A program made the translations under genes and the position numbers. From an uncultured Parabacteroides sp. (GTDB taxonomy: Bacteria; Bacteroidota; Bacteroidia; Bacteroidales; Tannerellaceae): DNA of 64,000 nucleotides. Position 1 is the stretch's first letter, and every line of letters starts with the position of its first letter. Below the pieces are notes generated by a model. It made no database searches and was not told where the DNA came from. It worked only from the letters and a program-made list of their open reading frames with translations. The DNA lies in NCBI GenBank assembly GCA_937894065.1, contig CALCST010000002.1, positions 81,297 to 145,296 of the forward strand, written 5' to 3'. Below, in pieces: positions 18,930-27,321 of this stretch.

Positions 18930-18952
18930 CAAATCATAATTTAAACAGAAAA

Positions 18953-19864
18953 ATGAAACAAGGTTTTAACAAAAAACGACCTTACAGAAAGGACAATACA
19001 CCAAGGGGCCGTAAAGTAACCGTAGCAGAAAGCAACACATTGCTGGCTTTCCTGTTTGAGTTGCTTAAAGAACAGAGTAAAAGTTCTGTGAAAGCTCTTT
19101 TGGCACACGGACAGATTTTAGTGAACGGAAACGTAACTACGCAGTTTGATGCTCCGCTTGAGCCGGGCGACGAGGTTATGATTAGCTATGAGCGCGGAAA
19201 GGTTGCGTTCAACAATCCTCTGCTCAACATTGTGTGGGAAGACGAGTTTCTTATCGTTGTAAACAAGAAAGAAGGCTTGCTGTCAGTTTCAACACAGAAA
19301 GTAAGAGAGCGCACTGCATTCCACATCCTCAGCGATTATCTGAAGAAATCAGACCCGAGAAACAAATTGTTCGTCTTGCACCGTCTGGACCGCGATACTT
19401 CCGGACTGATGATGTTTGCCAAAACTCGTGCAGTGCAGGAAAAGATGCAGAGCAACTGGAATGATGTAATTACGGAACGTACTTACGTTGCAGTGGTTGA
19501 AGGCCGTCCGGAAAAAGACTTTGGATTGATAAACACTCAGCTGAAAGAAAACGACAAGGCAAGAGTGTATGTTGTGAATGACGGAGGAAAAGAATCCATA
19601 ACAAGATATAAAGTGTTGCGCAGCAATGGCACCTACTCTCTTTTGGAACTTAATCTGGAAACAGGACGAAAGAATCAGATTAGAGCACAGATGGAATATA
19701 TTGGTCATCCGATTGCCGGAGATTTCAAATATAATGCTGAGACTAGTCCGGCAGGAAGACTGATGCTTCACGCTCAGAAACTTTATTTTATCCATCCGGA
19801 AACAGGAGAAGAAATGTGCTTCGACACAAGAATTCCGGATTCTTTCAAATCGCTAACAAAATAA
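18953..19864 (+). CDS. RluA-family pseudouridine synthase
   Basis: The 303-residue enzyme isomerises uridines in rRNA or tRNA. A basic tail (MKQGFNKKRPYRKD) is followed by an S4 RNA-binding domain (residues about 20-95) and the catalytic domain with HRLDRDTSGL, whose second Asp is the nucleophile of the family. GRKNQIRAQ and GHPIAGD are the other conserved motifs. Start chosen at 18953 because the promoter lies just upstream. Which RluA/C/D-type position it modifies cannot be read from the sequence. dsbD-like follows after 24 bases, so the two are probably co-transcribed. Confidence 0.93.
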   Translation: MKQGFNKKRPYRKDNTPRGRKVTVAESNTLLAFLFELLKEQSKSSVKALLAHGQILVNGNVTTQFDAPLEPGDEVMISYERGKVAFNNPLLNIVWEDEFLIVVNKKEGLLSVSTQKVRERTAFHILSDYLKKSDPRNKLFVLHRLDRDTSGLMMFAKTRAVQEKMQSNWNDVITERTYVAVVEGRPEKDFGLINTQLKENDKARVYVVNDGGKESITRYKVLRSNGTYSLLELNLETGRKNQIRAQMEYIGHPIAGDFKYNAETSPAGRLMLHAQKLYFIHPETGEEMCFDTRIPDSFKSLTK

Positions 19865-19888
19865 AAACTTTTCAAACTCATAATTAAA

Positions 19889-21952
19889 ATGAAGAAACTC
19901 TTTTGCTTATTGACTTTTACGATTCTAGCTCTGACTGTTCAGGCTCAGATTCTGACTCCTGTAAAATGGAAGTTCTCATTGTCTGATTCGGAAACAGCAG
20001 AAAAGACTATCGTATTCAGTGCCGAAATCGATAAAGGATGGCACTTGTATGACATGAATTTGCCTGAAGGCGGACCAGTTTCAACATCATTTATCTTTGA
20101 AGATATAAAAGGAGCTGAACTTGTAGGAAAGCCTACAGCTTCAAAAGAAGCAACTACTGTATATGACGAACAGTTCGCAATGGATTTGAGATGGTTTGCC
20201 AAAGAAGTGAAATTCTCACAGACCATTAAAATCACAGACCCTAAGAAATTCAAACTTGAAGGTGCTGTTGAATTCATGGCTTGTAACGATGAGAATTGTC
20301 TTCCTCCAGAACAGGAAAGTTTCTCATTCGACAAGAGTAATATAAATGTAGAAAAGACTTTGGCTGCCATTTCAAACTCAGGGAAAACTCCTGCGGATGA
20401 AACACCTACAGTTGAACCGGAAACTGAAGAAAACAATGTAGCCAGCGTTGAATCTCCTGCAAGCCAGGAAGAGAATAAACCGGAAGTAACAACTTCAACA
20501 GAAGTTACATCTGCCAAAGAATTGTGGACTCCGGTAATCGAAGAGCTTAAAGCATTTGGCGACTCTACAGTTTCAGCAACAGACACAAGCTGGCTGTTTA
20601 TCTTCTTCGCCGGATTCCTTGGTGGTTTGGTTGCATTGCTTACACCTTGTGTTTGGCCGATGATTCCTATGACTGTAAGTTTCTTCCTTAAGAGAACTAA
20701 AGACCGTTCAAAAGCCATACGTGATGCTTTGACTTACGGTATGTCTATCATTGTTATTTATCTTGTATTAGGATTGCTTATCACTGGTATATTCGGTGCG
20801 AGTGCATTGAATGACTTGTCAACAAATGCAATATTCAATATTATATTCTTTGGCTTGCTTGTCCTGTTTGCTGTTTCATTCTTCGGAGCATTCGAATTAG
20901 TATTGCCGGCTTCATGGACAAATAAGTTGGACAGCAAGGCTGATTCTACAACTGGTATTATCAGTATATTCTTCATGTCGTTCACTTTGGTGTTGGTTTC
21001 ATTCTCTTGTACTGGTCCTATTATCGGAACATTGCTTGTGCAGGCTGCATCAATGGGAAGCAAAATTGGCCCGGCTATAGGAATGTTTGGTTTTGCTTTG
21101 GCATTGTCTATTCCTTTCAGCTTGTTCGCAATCTTCCCTAATATGCTTCAGAGTATGCCTAAATCAGGTGGATGGTTGAACTCTGTTAAAGTTGTTCTTG
21201 GTTTCCTTGAATTGGCTTTGGCTTTGAAGTTCCTTTCTGTTGCGGATTTGGCTTACGGATGGAGATTGTTGGACCGCGAAGTATTCATCGTGCTTTGGAT
21301 TGTAATATTTGCAATGCTTGGAATGTATTTGTTGGGCAAAATCAAATTCAGCCATGACAGTGAGCTGAAGTATGTTTCTGTTCCACGATTGTTCATGTCT
21401 ATTATTTCTTTCGCATTTGCAATATATATGATTCCTGGTTTGTGGGGCGCACCGTTGAAAGCGATAAGCGCATTTGCTCCACCTTTGTACACTCAGGATT
21501 TCAACTTGTATGATGACGAAGTTCACGCTGCATTCGACGACTACGAAAGCGGTATGGAATATGCGAAGAAACAGAATAAGCCGGTAATTATCGACTTCTC
21601 AGGTTATGGTTGCGTAAACTGCCGTAAAATGGAAGCTTCAGTCTGGACTGATCCGAAAGTAAAAGACATTCTTGAAAAAGATTATGTTCTTATTACTTTG
21701 ATGGTGGACGACAAGACAAAACTTCCTGAGCCTATCACAATAGAAGAAAACGGCAAGACACGTAAACTGAGAACTATCGGTGACAAGTGGAGTTATCTGC
21801 AAAGAAGCAAGTTCGGAGCTAATGCTCAGCCTTTCTATGTTCTGTTGGATTCTGAAGGCAAACCGCTTGCTCCTTCATACGCTTTCGATGAGGATGTTGA
21901 TAAATATATCCAATTCCTGCAAGGCGGATTGAAGCAATTCAAAAGCAAATAA
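19889..21952 (+). CDS. DsbD-like thiol:disulfide reductase
   Basis: The 687-residue membrane protein should pass electrons from cytoplasmic thioredoxin to the periplasm. It has a signal peptide (ending AQA/Q near residue 20), an N-terminal beta domain to about residue 150 with the MACNDENCLPPE cysteine pair, an acidic linker, eight membrane segments of the CcdA type with cysteines in LLTPCVWPM and FSCTGPI, and a C-terminal thioredoxin-like domain with CVNC (SGYGCVNCRKM). All three redox stations of DsbD are therefore present. Expected partners are periplasmic thioredoxin-like proteins, none of which are nearby. An R1 fragment follows the gene. Confidence 0.92.
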   Translation: MKKLFCLLTFTILALTVQAQILTPVKWKFSLSDSETAEKTIVFSAEIDKGWHLYDMNLPEGGPVSTSFIFEDIKGAELVGKPTASKEATTVYDEQFAMDLRWFAKEVKFSQTIKITDPKKFKLEGAVEFMACNDENCLPPEQESFSFDKSNINVEKTLAAISNSGKTPADETPTVEPETEENNVASVESPASQEENKPEVTTSTEVTSAKELWTPVIEELKAFGDSTVSATDTSWLFIFFAGFLGGLVALLTPCVWPMIPMTVSFFLKRTKDRSKAIRDALTYGMSIIVIYLVLGLLITGIFGASALNDLSTNAIFNIIFFGLLVLFAVSFFGAFELVLPASWTNKLDSKADSTTGIISIFFMSFTLVLVSFSCTGPIIGTLLVQAASMGSKIGPAIGMFGFALALSIPFSLFAIFPNMLQSMPKSGGWLNSVKVVLGFLELALALKFLSVADLAYGWRLLDREVFIVLWIVIFAMLGMYLLGKIKFSHDSELKYVSVPRLFMSIISFAFAIYMIPGLWGAPLKAISAFAPPLYTQDFNLYDDEVHAAFDDYESGMEYAKKQNKPVIIDFSGYGCVNCRKMEASVWTDPKVKDILEKDYVLITLMVDDKTKLPEPITIEENGKTRKLRTIGDKWSYLQRSKFGANAQPFYVLLDSEGKPLAPSYAFDEDVDKYIQFLQGGLKQFKSK

Positions 21953-21956
21953 CATA

Positions 21957-21992
21957 TCAGTAACGAGTTAACAAGGTAACGAGTTGACGAGA
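21957..21992. repeat. R1 repeat fragment, copy c (one arm)
   Basis: TAACGAGTTAACAAGG and TAACGAGTTGACGAGA are two units of one R1 arm; the complementary arm is missing. It lies directly after the dsbD-like stop. Confidence 0.6.
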
Positions 21993-22073
21993 ATTTAATA
22001 AAATAAAAGGCACGAATTAGAAGGAACAATAGAGTTTACTAATTCGTGCCTTTAACCTATATATAATATTATC

Positions 22074-22859
22074 ATGAGTACAAGACAGGAAAAAATGGAA
22101 GCCTTCGGGCAATTACTTGATGTATTGGACGAATTGCGAGTTAAATGTCCATGGGACCGCGAGCAGACAAACGAAAGTCTGAGAACAAACACTATCGAAG
22201 AAACTTTCGAACTCTGCGAAGCTCTTATGAATGAAGACAACACAAACATAAAGAAAGAACTTGGCGACTTATTGCTGCATATTGTCTTCTATGCTAAAAT
22301 TGGAGAAGAGAAAAATGCCTTTGATATTAAAGACGTTTGTGACAGTCTTTGCCAGAAACTGATATATCGCCATCCACACGTTTTCGGCGACGTTGAAGCT
22401 AAAACAGCAGGAAAGGTTGAACAGAACTGGGAAGAACTTAAGCTAAAAGAAAAAGGCGGAAACAAAACTGTTCTCGAAGGTGTAGCAAAACATTTACCTT
22501 CTTTGGTAAAAGCTCACAGAATACAGGATAAAGCACGTAACGTAGGTTTCGACTGGGAAAAGAAAGAAGACGTATGGGACAAAGTAAATGAAGAATTAAA
22601 CGAGCTTAAAGCAGAAATCAACAATATGGATTCCGACAAAATGGAAGCAGAATTCGGAGATTTCTTCTTCAGCATAATCAATGCGGCACGTCTATACAAG
22701 ATAAATCCTGACAATGCCTTGGAAAGAACTAATCAGAAATTCATCCGCAGATTCAACTACGTTGAAGAACACACAATAAAGCAAGGAAAATCTCTGAAAG
22801 AAATGTCTCTTCAAGAAATGGATAAACTTTGGAACGAAGCCAAAGCGAAAGGGTTATAA
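22074..22859 (+). CDS. mazG: Nucleoside triphosphate pyrophosphohydrolase
   Basis: MazG cleaves non-canonical or excess (d)NTPs to monophosphates. At 261 residues it has the usual tandem MazG arrangement. The first domain has CPWDREQTNESL, EETFELCEAL and KKELGDLLLHIVFYA, containing the EExxE and ExxD metal-binding pattern. The second domain holds EELNELKAEI and EAEFGDFFFSIINAARL. It stands alone on the plus strand, convergent with the ECF cassette; 22860-22975 holds only a weak G/C hairpin without a T-run. Confidence 0.95.
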   Translation: MSTRQEKMEAFGQLLDVLDELRVKCPWDREQTNESLRTNTIEETFELCEALMNEDNTNIKKELGDLLLHIVFYAKIGEEKNAFDIKDVCDSLCQKLIYRHPHVFGDVEAKTAGKVEQNWEELKLKEKGGNKTVLEGVAKHLPSLVKAHRIQDKARNVGFDWEKKEDVWDKVNEELNELKAEINNMDSDKMEAEFGDFFFSIINAARLYKINPDNALERTNQKFIRRFNYVEEHTIKQGKSLKEMSLQEMDKLWNEAKAKGL

Positions 22860-22975
22860 AAACAAAAGGGGAACCGACATCCCGTCGCTACCCCTCCCTT
22901 AACTTAAACGCCAAAACTAAATCTAAACAAAAAACACAAATAATGATAATATATTTTTATAACTTAATTGTAATC

Positions 22976-23425
22976 TTATTTTTTGTCTCCTGATGAAAAG
23001 AAACTACGAGCAAATTTAAATTCCGCTGAACGGTATTTATATAACTTTTCAGGGGAAAGAATTTTACTAAATTTTCCGTAATATTCTTTTTCAAGTTGAG
23101 CTTCTTTCAATTTTACATCCAAGCACACTTGAATCACCTTGTTGTAATCTTCATCAGAAACTTTTTCTTTGTGTCGTACACTCTTATAAAGTTTTTTACA
23201 TTCACGGCTATTCTCAAATTTCTTTCTTTCAAATTCTTCTGTTAAAGGAATGAAAGCAGCTGCTTCATCTGGTGTCAATTTCAGTTCAGCTGTTATAAAA
23301 GCATTTTTCTTAGCCTGAAATGTTTCTTTATCAATGTGAGTCTGTTGTTTCTTATCCTGTGCGCTCACTGATATTGTAAACAACATTGACAACGCCGCAA
23401 ATATAGAAATAAATATTTTATTCAT
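22976..23425 (-). CDS. Periplasmic Spy/LTxxQ-like helical protein
   Basis: The 149-residue product has a clean signal peptide ending SVSAQ. The mature part is highly charged and helical, with ITAELKLTPDEAAAFIPLTE and later FSKILSPEKLYKY, two LTP/LSP turns spaced as in the Spy/CpxP fold. Such proteins act as periplasmic chaperones or metal and stress sensors. It is the third gene of a unit headed by an ECF sigma factor, so it may be a target or feedback element of that sigma factor. The family call rests on pattern, not on a search. Confidence 0.65.
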   Translation of the reverse strand: MNKIFISIFAALSMLFTISVSAQDKKQQTHIDKETFQAKKNAFITAELKLTPDEAAAFIPLTEEFERKKFENSRECKKLYKSVRHKEKVSDEDYNKVIQVCLDVKLKEAQLEKEYYGKFSKILSPEKLYKYRSAEFKFARSFFSSGDKK

Positions 23426-23472
23426 AAAAAATTTTATAAACTTTTTTTGTTGATTTTGATATAAATCTTTGT

Positions 23473-23862
23473 TTATTGTCCGATAATACTTTCAGATATC
23501 AAATTCTTCAAATATTGTTCTTCCTGAAACTCCATATATTCCTTATCAATATCTGATATAGAATCTTCCTGATTCAGAACATCCTCACTCTGTTTCTCCA
23601 CCATAAGTTGTTTGGACTGTTCGTCATAATCTTTTGGCATAACAGTTTTAAAGAAAAAGCCTAGTCCAACAAAAACGGCAGCCAAATACAACAAAGGACG
23701 CAAGCGATCCCACATGGTAACAGATACTGGCTCTGTTTCCTCTACCTCCTTCTCAGGCAAATTCTGCATGATATTGTTTGTCAAATCATCAAAATAGCCT
23801 TCAGGAACTTTGAAAGGTTCTTTATCCTTCAATTGTTCTAATATATTCTGCTTTGTCTTCAT
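23473..23862 (-). CDS. Small membrane protein, probable anti-sigma factor
   Basis: The product is about 129 residues from the ATG at 23862; an ATG three codons upstream is also possible. A soluble N-terminal half contains FKVPEGYFDDLTNNIMQNLP, then one membrane segment (RPLLYLAAVFVGLGFFF), then an acidic tail. The PEGYF motif before a single membrane helix is common in Bacteroidetes genes that directly follow ECF sigma factors. Position (34 bases after the sigma gene) and topology suggest it holds the sigma factor at the membrane. There is no zinc-binding HxxxCxxC motif, so it is not a ZAS-type anti-sigma factor. Confidence 0.6.
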   Translation of the reverse strand: MKTKQNILEQLKDKEPFKVPEGYFDDLTNNIMQNLPEKEVEETEPVSVTMWDRLRPLLYLAAVFVGLGFFFKTVMPKDYDEQSKQLMVEKQSEDVLNQEDSISDIDKEYMEFQEEQYLKNLISESIIGQ

Positions 23863-23905
23863 AGCTATCACGTTTATTGCTTAGACAAATATTGTATCAA
23901 TAGGT

Positions 23906-24460
23906 TTAAACGTCTGATGTTAAAAACTCCTCTATTTTTTTCACTGCATGATGATATGATGCCTTCAGTGCACCCACCGAAGTTCCAAGAATCTCCGAAA
24001 TATCATCATATTTCATATCCTCATAATATTTCATCTGAAAGACTAATCTTTGTTTTTCCGGCAAGCGAAGGATTGCTTCCTGTAATTTAAGTTGTATATC
24101 ATCTCCATCAAAATATTCATCTCCCTTCAAGCGCTCCAGCAAATAAACGTCTGTATCATCTATCGAAACATTATTCAACGTACGTTGTTTATTCAGAAAA
24201 GTAATACATTCATTTATTGCTATACGATAAAGCCAAGTAGATAATTTAGCCTCACCCCTGAAATATGAAAGATTTGTCCAGGCTTTCATAAATGTATTCT
24301 GCAACAAATCATTTGCATCATCATGGGCCAAAACCATCTTTCGGATTTGCCAATACAATTTCTCTCCATAATGAGAAACAACCTCGGCAAAAGCTTTGCG
24401 CTGTTCCGACGGATTATGGAGACGAGCCACTATGTCTTCTTCTGAATATTCCGTTAGCAT
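23906..24460 (-). CDS. ECF-type RNA polymerase sigma factor
   Basis: The 184-residue protein has the two-domain ECF layout. Region 2 is seen in DDANDLLQNTFMKAWTNLS and STWLYRIAINECI; region 4 in RLPEKQRLVFQMKYYEDMKY followed by a helix-turn-helix (DDISEILGTSVGALKASYHH). It heads a three-gene unit with a likely membrane anti-sigma factor and a Spy-like periplasmic protein, which points to sensing of an envelope condition. There is no TonB-dependent receptor or FecR-type anti-sigma nearby, so it is not a SusC/D-linked ECF factor. Confidence 0.93.
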   Translation of the reverse strand: MLTEYSEEDIVARLHNPSEQRKAFAEVVSHYGEKLYWQIRKMVLAHDDANDLLQNTFMKAWTNLSYFRGEAKLSTWLYRIAINECITFLNKQRTLNNVSIDDTDVYLLERLKGDEYFDGDDIQLKLQEAILRLPEKQRLVFQMKYYEDMKYDDISEILGTSVGALKASYHHAVKKIEEFLTSDV

Positions 24461-24557
24461 ATGATTTCTTTATGAGGTGAAAATAAGAAAAAGGATGTAT
24501 CAAAATTCTGAACAGATTCTTTTGACACATCCGTAAATTTCTTCTATCATACTTGAG

Positions 24558-24640
24558 TGCCCAGAACAGGACTCGAACCTGCACAACCGCAAAGTCACTC
24601 GCACCTGAAACGAGCGCGTCTACCATTCCGCCACCTGGGC
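24558..24640 (-). tRNA. tRNA-Leu (anticodon CAG)
   Basis: An 83-base class II tRNA. Acceptor GCCCAGG pairs with TCTGGGC, the D-arm has GGCGGAATGGTAGACGC, anticodon stem CTCGT/GCGAG holds loop TTCAGGT (anticodon CAG), and a long variable arm precedes the T-loop TTCGAGT. CCA is not encoded. Confidence 0.93.
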
Positions 24641-24747
24641 AAAAGCTTAACTCCTATTTTGTAAGCTATGCAAAGTTATACATTATTTTATTGTATACAA
24701 ATTTATCTACGTTTTTATAGTAGAAACAACACTAATGTTATTAAACG

Positions 24748-24790
24748 AAAAAAAACGGTCGCCTTCGACAATCGAAAGCAACCGTTTTTT
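24748..24790 (-). terminator. Terminator of groSL
   Basis: AAAACGGTCGCCTTCGA and TCGAAAGCAACCGTTTT pair with two interruptions; on the minus strand the hairpin is followed by T8. Confidence 0.85.
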
Positions 24791-24827
24791 ATTATCTGTA
24801 GTCTAATACCTAATTTTATTTTCGGAA

Positions 24828-26465
24828 TTACATCATTCCGCCCATACCGCCCATTCCTGGATTCATTGCTGGAGCTGCAGGAGTTTCTTCTTTCTTGTCA
24901 GCGATTACGCATTCAGTTGTCAAGAACATACCTGCGATTGAAGCTGCATTTTCCAAAGCAACACGAGTTACTTTAGCTGGGTCGATTACACCTGCTTCAC
25001 ACAAGTTTTCGAAGCAGTCCTTACGAGCGTTGTAACCGAAGTCGCCTTTACCTTCTTTAACGCGCTGAACGATAACTGCACCTTCTTTACCAGCGTTAGC
25101 AACAATCTGACGCAATGGCTCTTCGATTGCACGTTTAACGATTTCGATACCAGTTGTTTCGTCTTCGTTTTCACCCTTCATGCCATCCAAAGCAGCAATT
25201 GCACGGATGTAAGCAACACCACCACCAGGAACTGTACCTTCTTCGATAGCAGCACGAGTTGCATGCAAAGCATCGTCAACACGGTCTTTCTTTTCTTTCA
25301 TTTCAACTTCAGATGGAGCACCAACGTAAAGAACTGCTACGCCGCCTGCCATCTTAGCCAAACGTTCCTGAAGTTTTTCTTTATCATAGTCAGATGTTGT
25401 ATTTTCCATCTGAATCTTGATCTGAGCGATACGAGCCTGGATAGCATCTTTGTCACCAGCACCGTTAACGATTGTAGTATTATCTTTGTTAACAACAATC
25501 TTTTCAGCTGTACCAAGCATATCCATTGTAGCACCTTCCAATTTCAAACCTTTTTCTTCTGAAATTACAGTACCACCTGTCAACACTGCGATATCTTCCA
25601 ACATTGCTTTACGACGGTCACCGAAGCCTGGAGCCTTAACAGCACAGATCTTCAAAGAACCACGCAAGCGGTTAACTACCAATGTAGCCAAAGCTTCGCT
25701 ATCGATATCTTCAGCGATAATCAACAATGGACGGCCGCTCTGAACTGTTGGTTCAAGGATTGGAAGCAAGTCTTTCAATACAGAAATCTTCTTGTCATAA
25801 ATCAAGACATATGGATTTTCCATCTGGCATTCCATTTTTTCTGTATCTGTTACGAAGTATGGAGAGATATAACCACGGTCGAACTGCATACCTTCTACTA
25901 CGTCAACTGTAGTTTCAGTACCTTTAGCTTCTTCAACTGTGATAACACCTTCTTTCTTAACTTTCTGCATTGCTTCAGCGATCAATTTACCGATAGCTTC
26001 GTCACCGTTAGCAGAGATTTTAGCAACATGTTCGATCTTTTCAAACTTGTCACCTACTTCTTCAGCCTGGTCTGCGATGCTTTCAACAACTTTAGCAACA
26101 GCTTTATCGATACCACGTTTCAAATCCATTGGATTTGCACCAGCAGTTACGTTCTTCAAACCAACACCGATGATAGCCTGAGCCAAAACTGTAGCAGTTG
26201 TTGTACCGTCACCTGCGTTATCATTAGTTTTAGATGCAACTTCGCGAACCAACTGTGCGCCCATGTTTGCAAACGGATCAGCCAATTCTACTTCTTTAGC
26301 AACTGAAACACCGTCTTTTGTGATGTGAGGAGCACCGAATTTCTTTTCGATGATTACATTGCGACCTTTAGGGCCTAATGTCACTTTCACTGCATTTGCC
26401 AATTCATCAACGCCTTTTTTCAAAAGGTCGCGGGCATCCATATTATATTTTATATCTTTAGCCAT
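24828..26465 (-). CDS. groL: Chaperonin GroEL
   Basis: The 545-residue 60-kDa chaperonin folds proteins in the cytoplasm with GroES. The N-terminus MAKDIKYNMDARDLLKKGVD, the ATP-site motif GDGTTTATVLAQAI and the C-terminal Gly-Met tail (GMGGMGGMM) are all typical. It lies 42 bases after groS in the usual order. No CIRCE element precedes the operon, so HrcA control is not visible here. Confidence 0.99.
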   Translation of the reverse strand: MAKDIKYNMDARDLLKKGVDELANAVKVTLGPKGRNVIIEKKFGAPHITKDGVSVAKEVELADPFANMGAQLVREVASKTNDNAGDGTTTATVLAQAIIGVGLKNVTAGANPMDLKRGIDKAVAKVVESIADQAEEVGDKFEKIEHVAKISANGDEAIGKLIAEAMQKVKKEGVITVEEAKGTETTVDVVEGMQFDRGYISPYFVTDTEKMECQMENPYVLIYDKKISVLKDLLPILEPTVQSGRPLLIIAEDIDSEALATLVVNRLRGSLKICAVKAPGFGDRRKAMLEDIAVLTGGTVISEEKGLKLEGATMDMLGTAEKIVVNKDNTTIVNGAGDKDAIQARIAQIKIQMENTTSDYDKEKLQERLAKMAGGVAVLYVGAPSEVEMKEKKDRVDDALHATRAAIEEGTVPGGGVAYIRAIAALDGMKGENEDETTGIEIVKRAIEEPLRQIVANAGKEGAVIVQRVKEGKGDFGYNARKDCFENLCEAGVIDPAKVTRVALENAASIAGMFLTTECVIADKKEETPAAPAMNPGMGGMGGMM

Positions 26466-26507
26466 TTTCTTAAGTTTTTAAGTTTGTTAGTTTTTGAGTT
26501 TTAAAGA

Positions 26508-26777
26508 TTAGATAATAGCGAAAATGTCAGACTGACGCATCATCAAGTACTTTTCACCTTCGAATTCGATTTCTGTACCTGCGTATTTGCCATACAAAAC
26601 ATTGTCACCTACTTTAACAACCATTTCTTCATCTTTTGTTCCGTTACCTACAGCAACAACTTCGCCTTTTAATGGTTTTTCTTTTGCTGAATCCGGAATG
26701 ATGATTCCGCCTAAAGTCTTTTCTTCTGCGGCAGCCGGTTTAACCAATACACGGTCTGCTAATGGTTTAATATTCAT
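26508..26777 (-). CDS. groS: Co-chaperonin GroES
   Basis: The 89-residue lid protein has the family start (MNIKPLADRVLVKP), the mobile loop around EEKTLGGIIIPDSAKEKP and GDNVLYGKYAGTEI. It is the first gene of the groSL operon. A promoter is proposed about 100 bases upstream, leaving a leader that holds the short inverted repeat GCGAGTTT/AAACTCACGC around 26825-26853. Confidence 0.98.
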   Translation of the reverse strand: MNIKPLADRVLVKPAAAEEKTLGGIIIPDSAKEKPLKGEVVAVGNGTKDEEMVVKVGDNVLYGKYAGTEIEFEGEKYLMMRQSDIFAII

Positions 26778-26876
26778 GATCTATATAATTTAAGTGTTAT
26801 TAATTACTTATTTTGTTTTATTTATGCGAGTTTATTTTTTATGAAACTCACGCTTATCTTATAGCGAATAGCGTGC

Positions 26877-26907
26877 CAAACTTATTCAAAGGCATCTTTC
26901 TGCCAAT
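26877..26907 (-). promoter_or_regulatory. Probable promoter of groSL
   Basis: On the minus strand TAAGTTTG (complement at 26877-26884) lies 19 bases from ATTG (complement of CAAT at 26904-26907), a fair match to the Bacteroidetes consensus. The leader to the groS start is about 95 bases. Confidence 0.5.
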
Positions 26908-27070
26908 ATTTCAGAAAAATCGTGACGCATTGCCGAATGTTTGCGACATTGTGACAGATTAAACATGACAAACTATGGCAAAGCCCCTAAAAAGCATAAA
27001 CTATTACAAGGAATATGTTCAAAATTATATGGTCAGGAACAGAGAAAAACAGACATTTTATAATACACTA

Positions 27071-27233
27071 TATTTCAATCTATTATATTTTCACGATTTT
27101 TTCAGAGGCTGAAAAAAGTTTTTCATATATTATGAAAATAAATTTTCATCAGCATGAAAAAGTTTTTCCATATATTATGAAAATCTTTTTCCACATATTA
27201 TGAAAAAAATATTCCATCAGCATAAAAATCCTG
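27071..27233. repeat. R2 AT-rich intergenic repeat, copy b
   Basis: Starts TATTTCAATCTATTATATTT and contains the fullest form of the family: GAAAAAAGTTTTTCATATAT, TATGAAAATAAATTTTCATC, AGCATGAAAAAGTTTTTCCA, then two more CATATTATGAAAA units. It lies in the gap between groS and the hisS terminator. The rest of 26908-27070 shows no gene I can support. Confidence 0.8.
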
Positions 27234-27248
27234 ATATATAAAAAAAGA

Positions 27249-27290
27249 AAAGCTGGAATATTCGGGAGATAAGTCGAATATTCCAGCTTT
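27249..27290 (-). terminator. Terminator of hisS
   Basis: AAAGCTGGAATATTCG and CGAATATTCCAGCTTT form a perfect 16-bp stem with a 10-base loop. On the minus strand it continues into TTTTCTTTTTTT, and it lies 31 bases beyond the hisS stop. Confidence 0.9.
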
Positions 27291-27321
27291 ATATATTAAT
27301 GTTTACTAGTAAAAGTATATT

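Noticed and set aside
26778..26960. CIRCE operator before groSL
   Set aside because: TTAGCACTC and its complement are not present; only a weak GCGAGTTT/AAACTCACGC repeat is found.
26965..27063. 32-codon basic peptide frame between groS and R2b
   Set aside because: Too short and without a recognisable helix, signal or motif; could easily be chance.
27071..27233. CRISPR-like array in the R2 repeats
   Set aside because: Units are short, degenerate and contiguous, with no regular unique spacers and no cas genes in the window.
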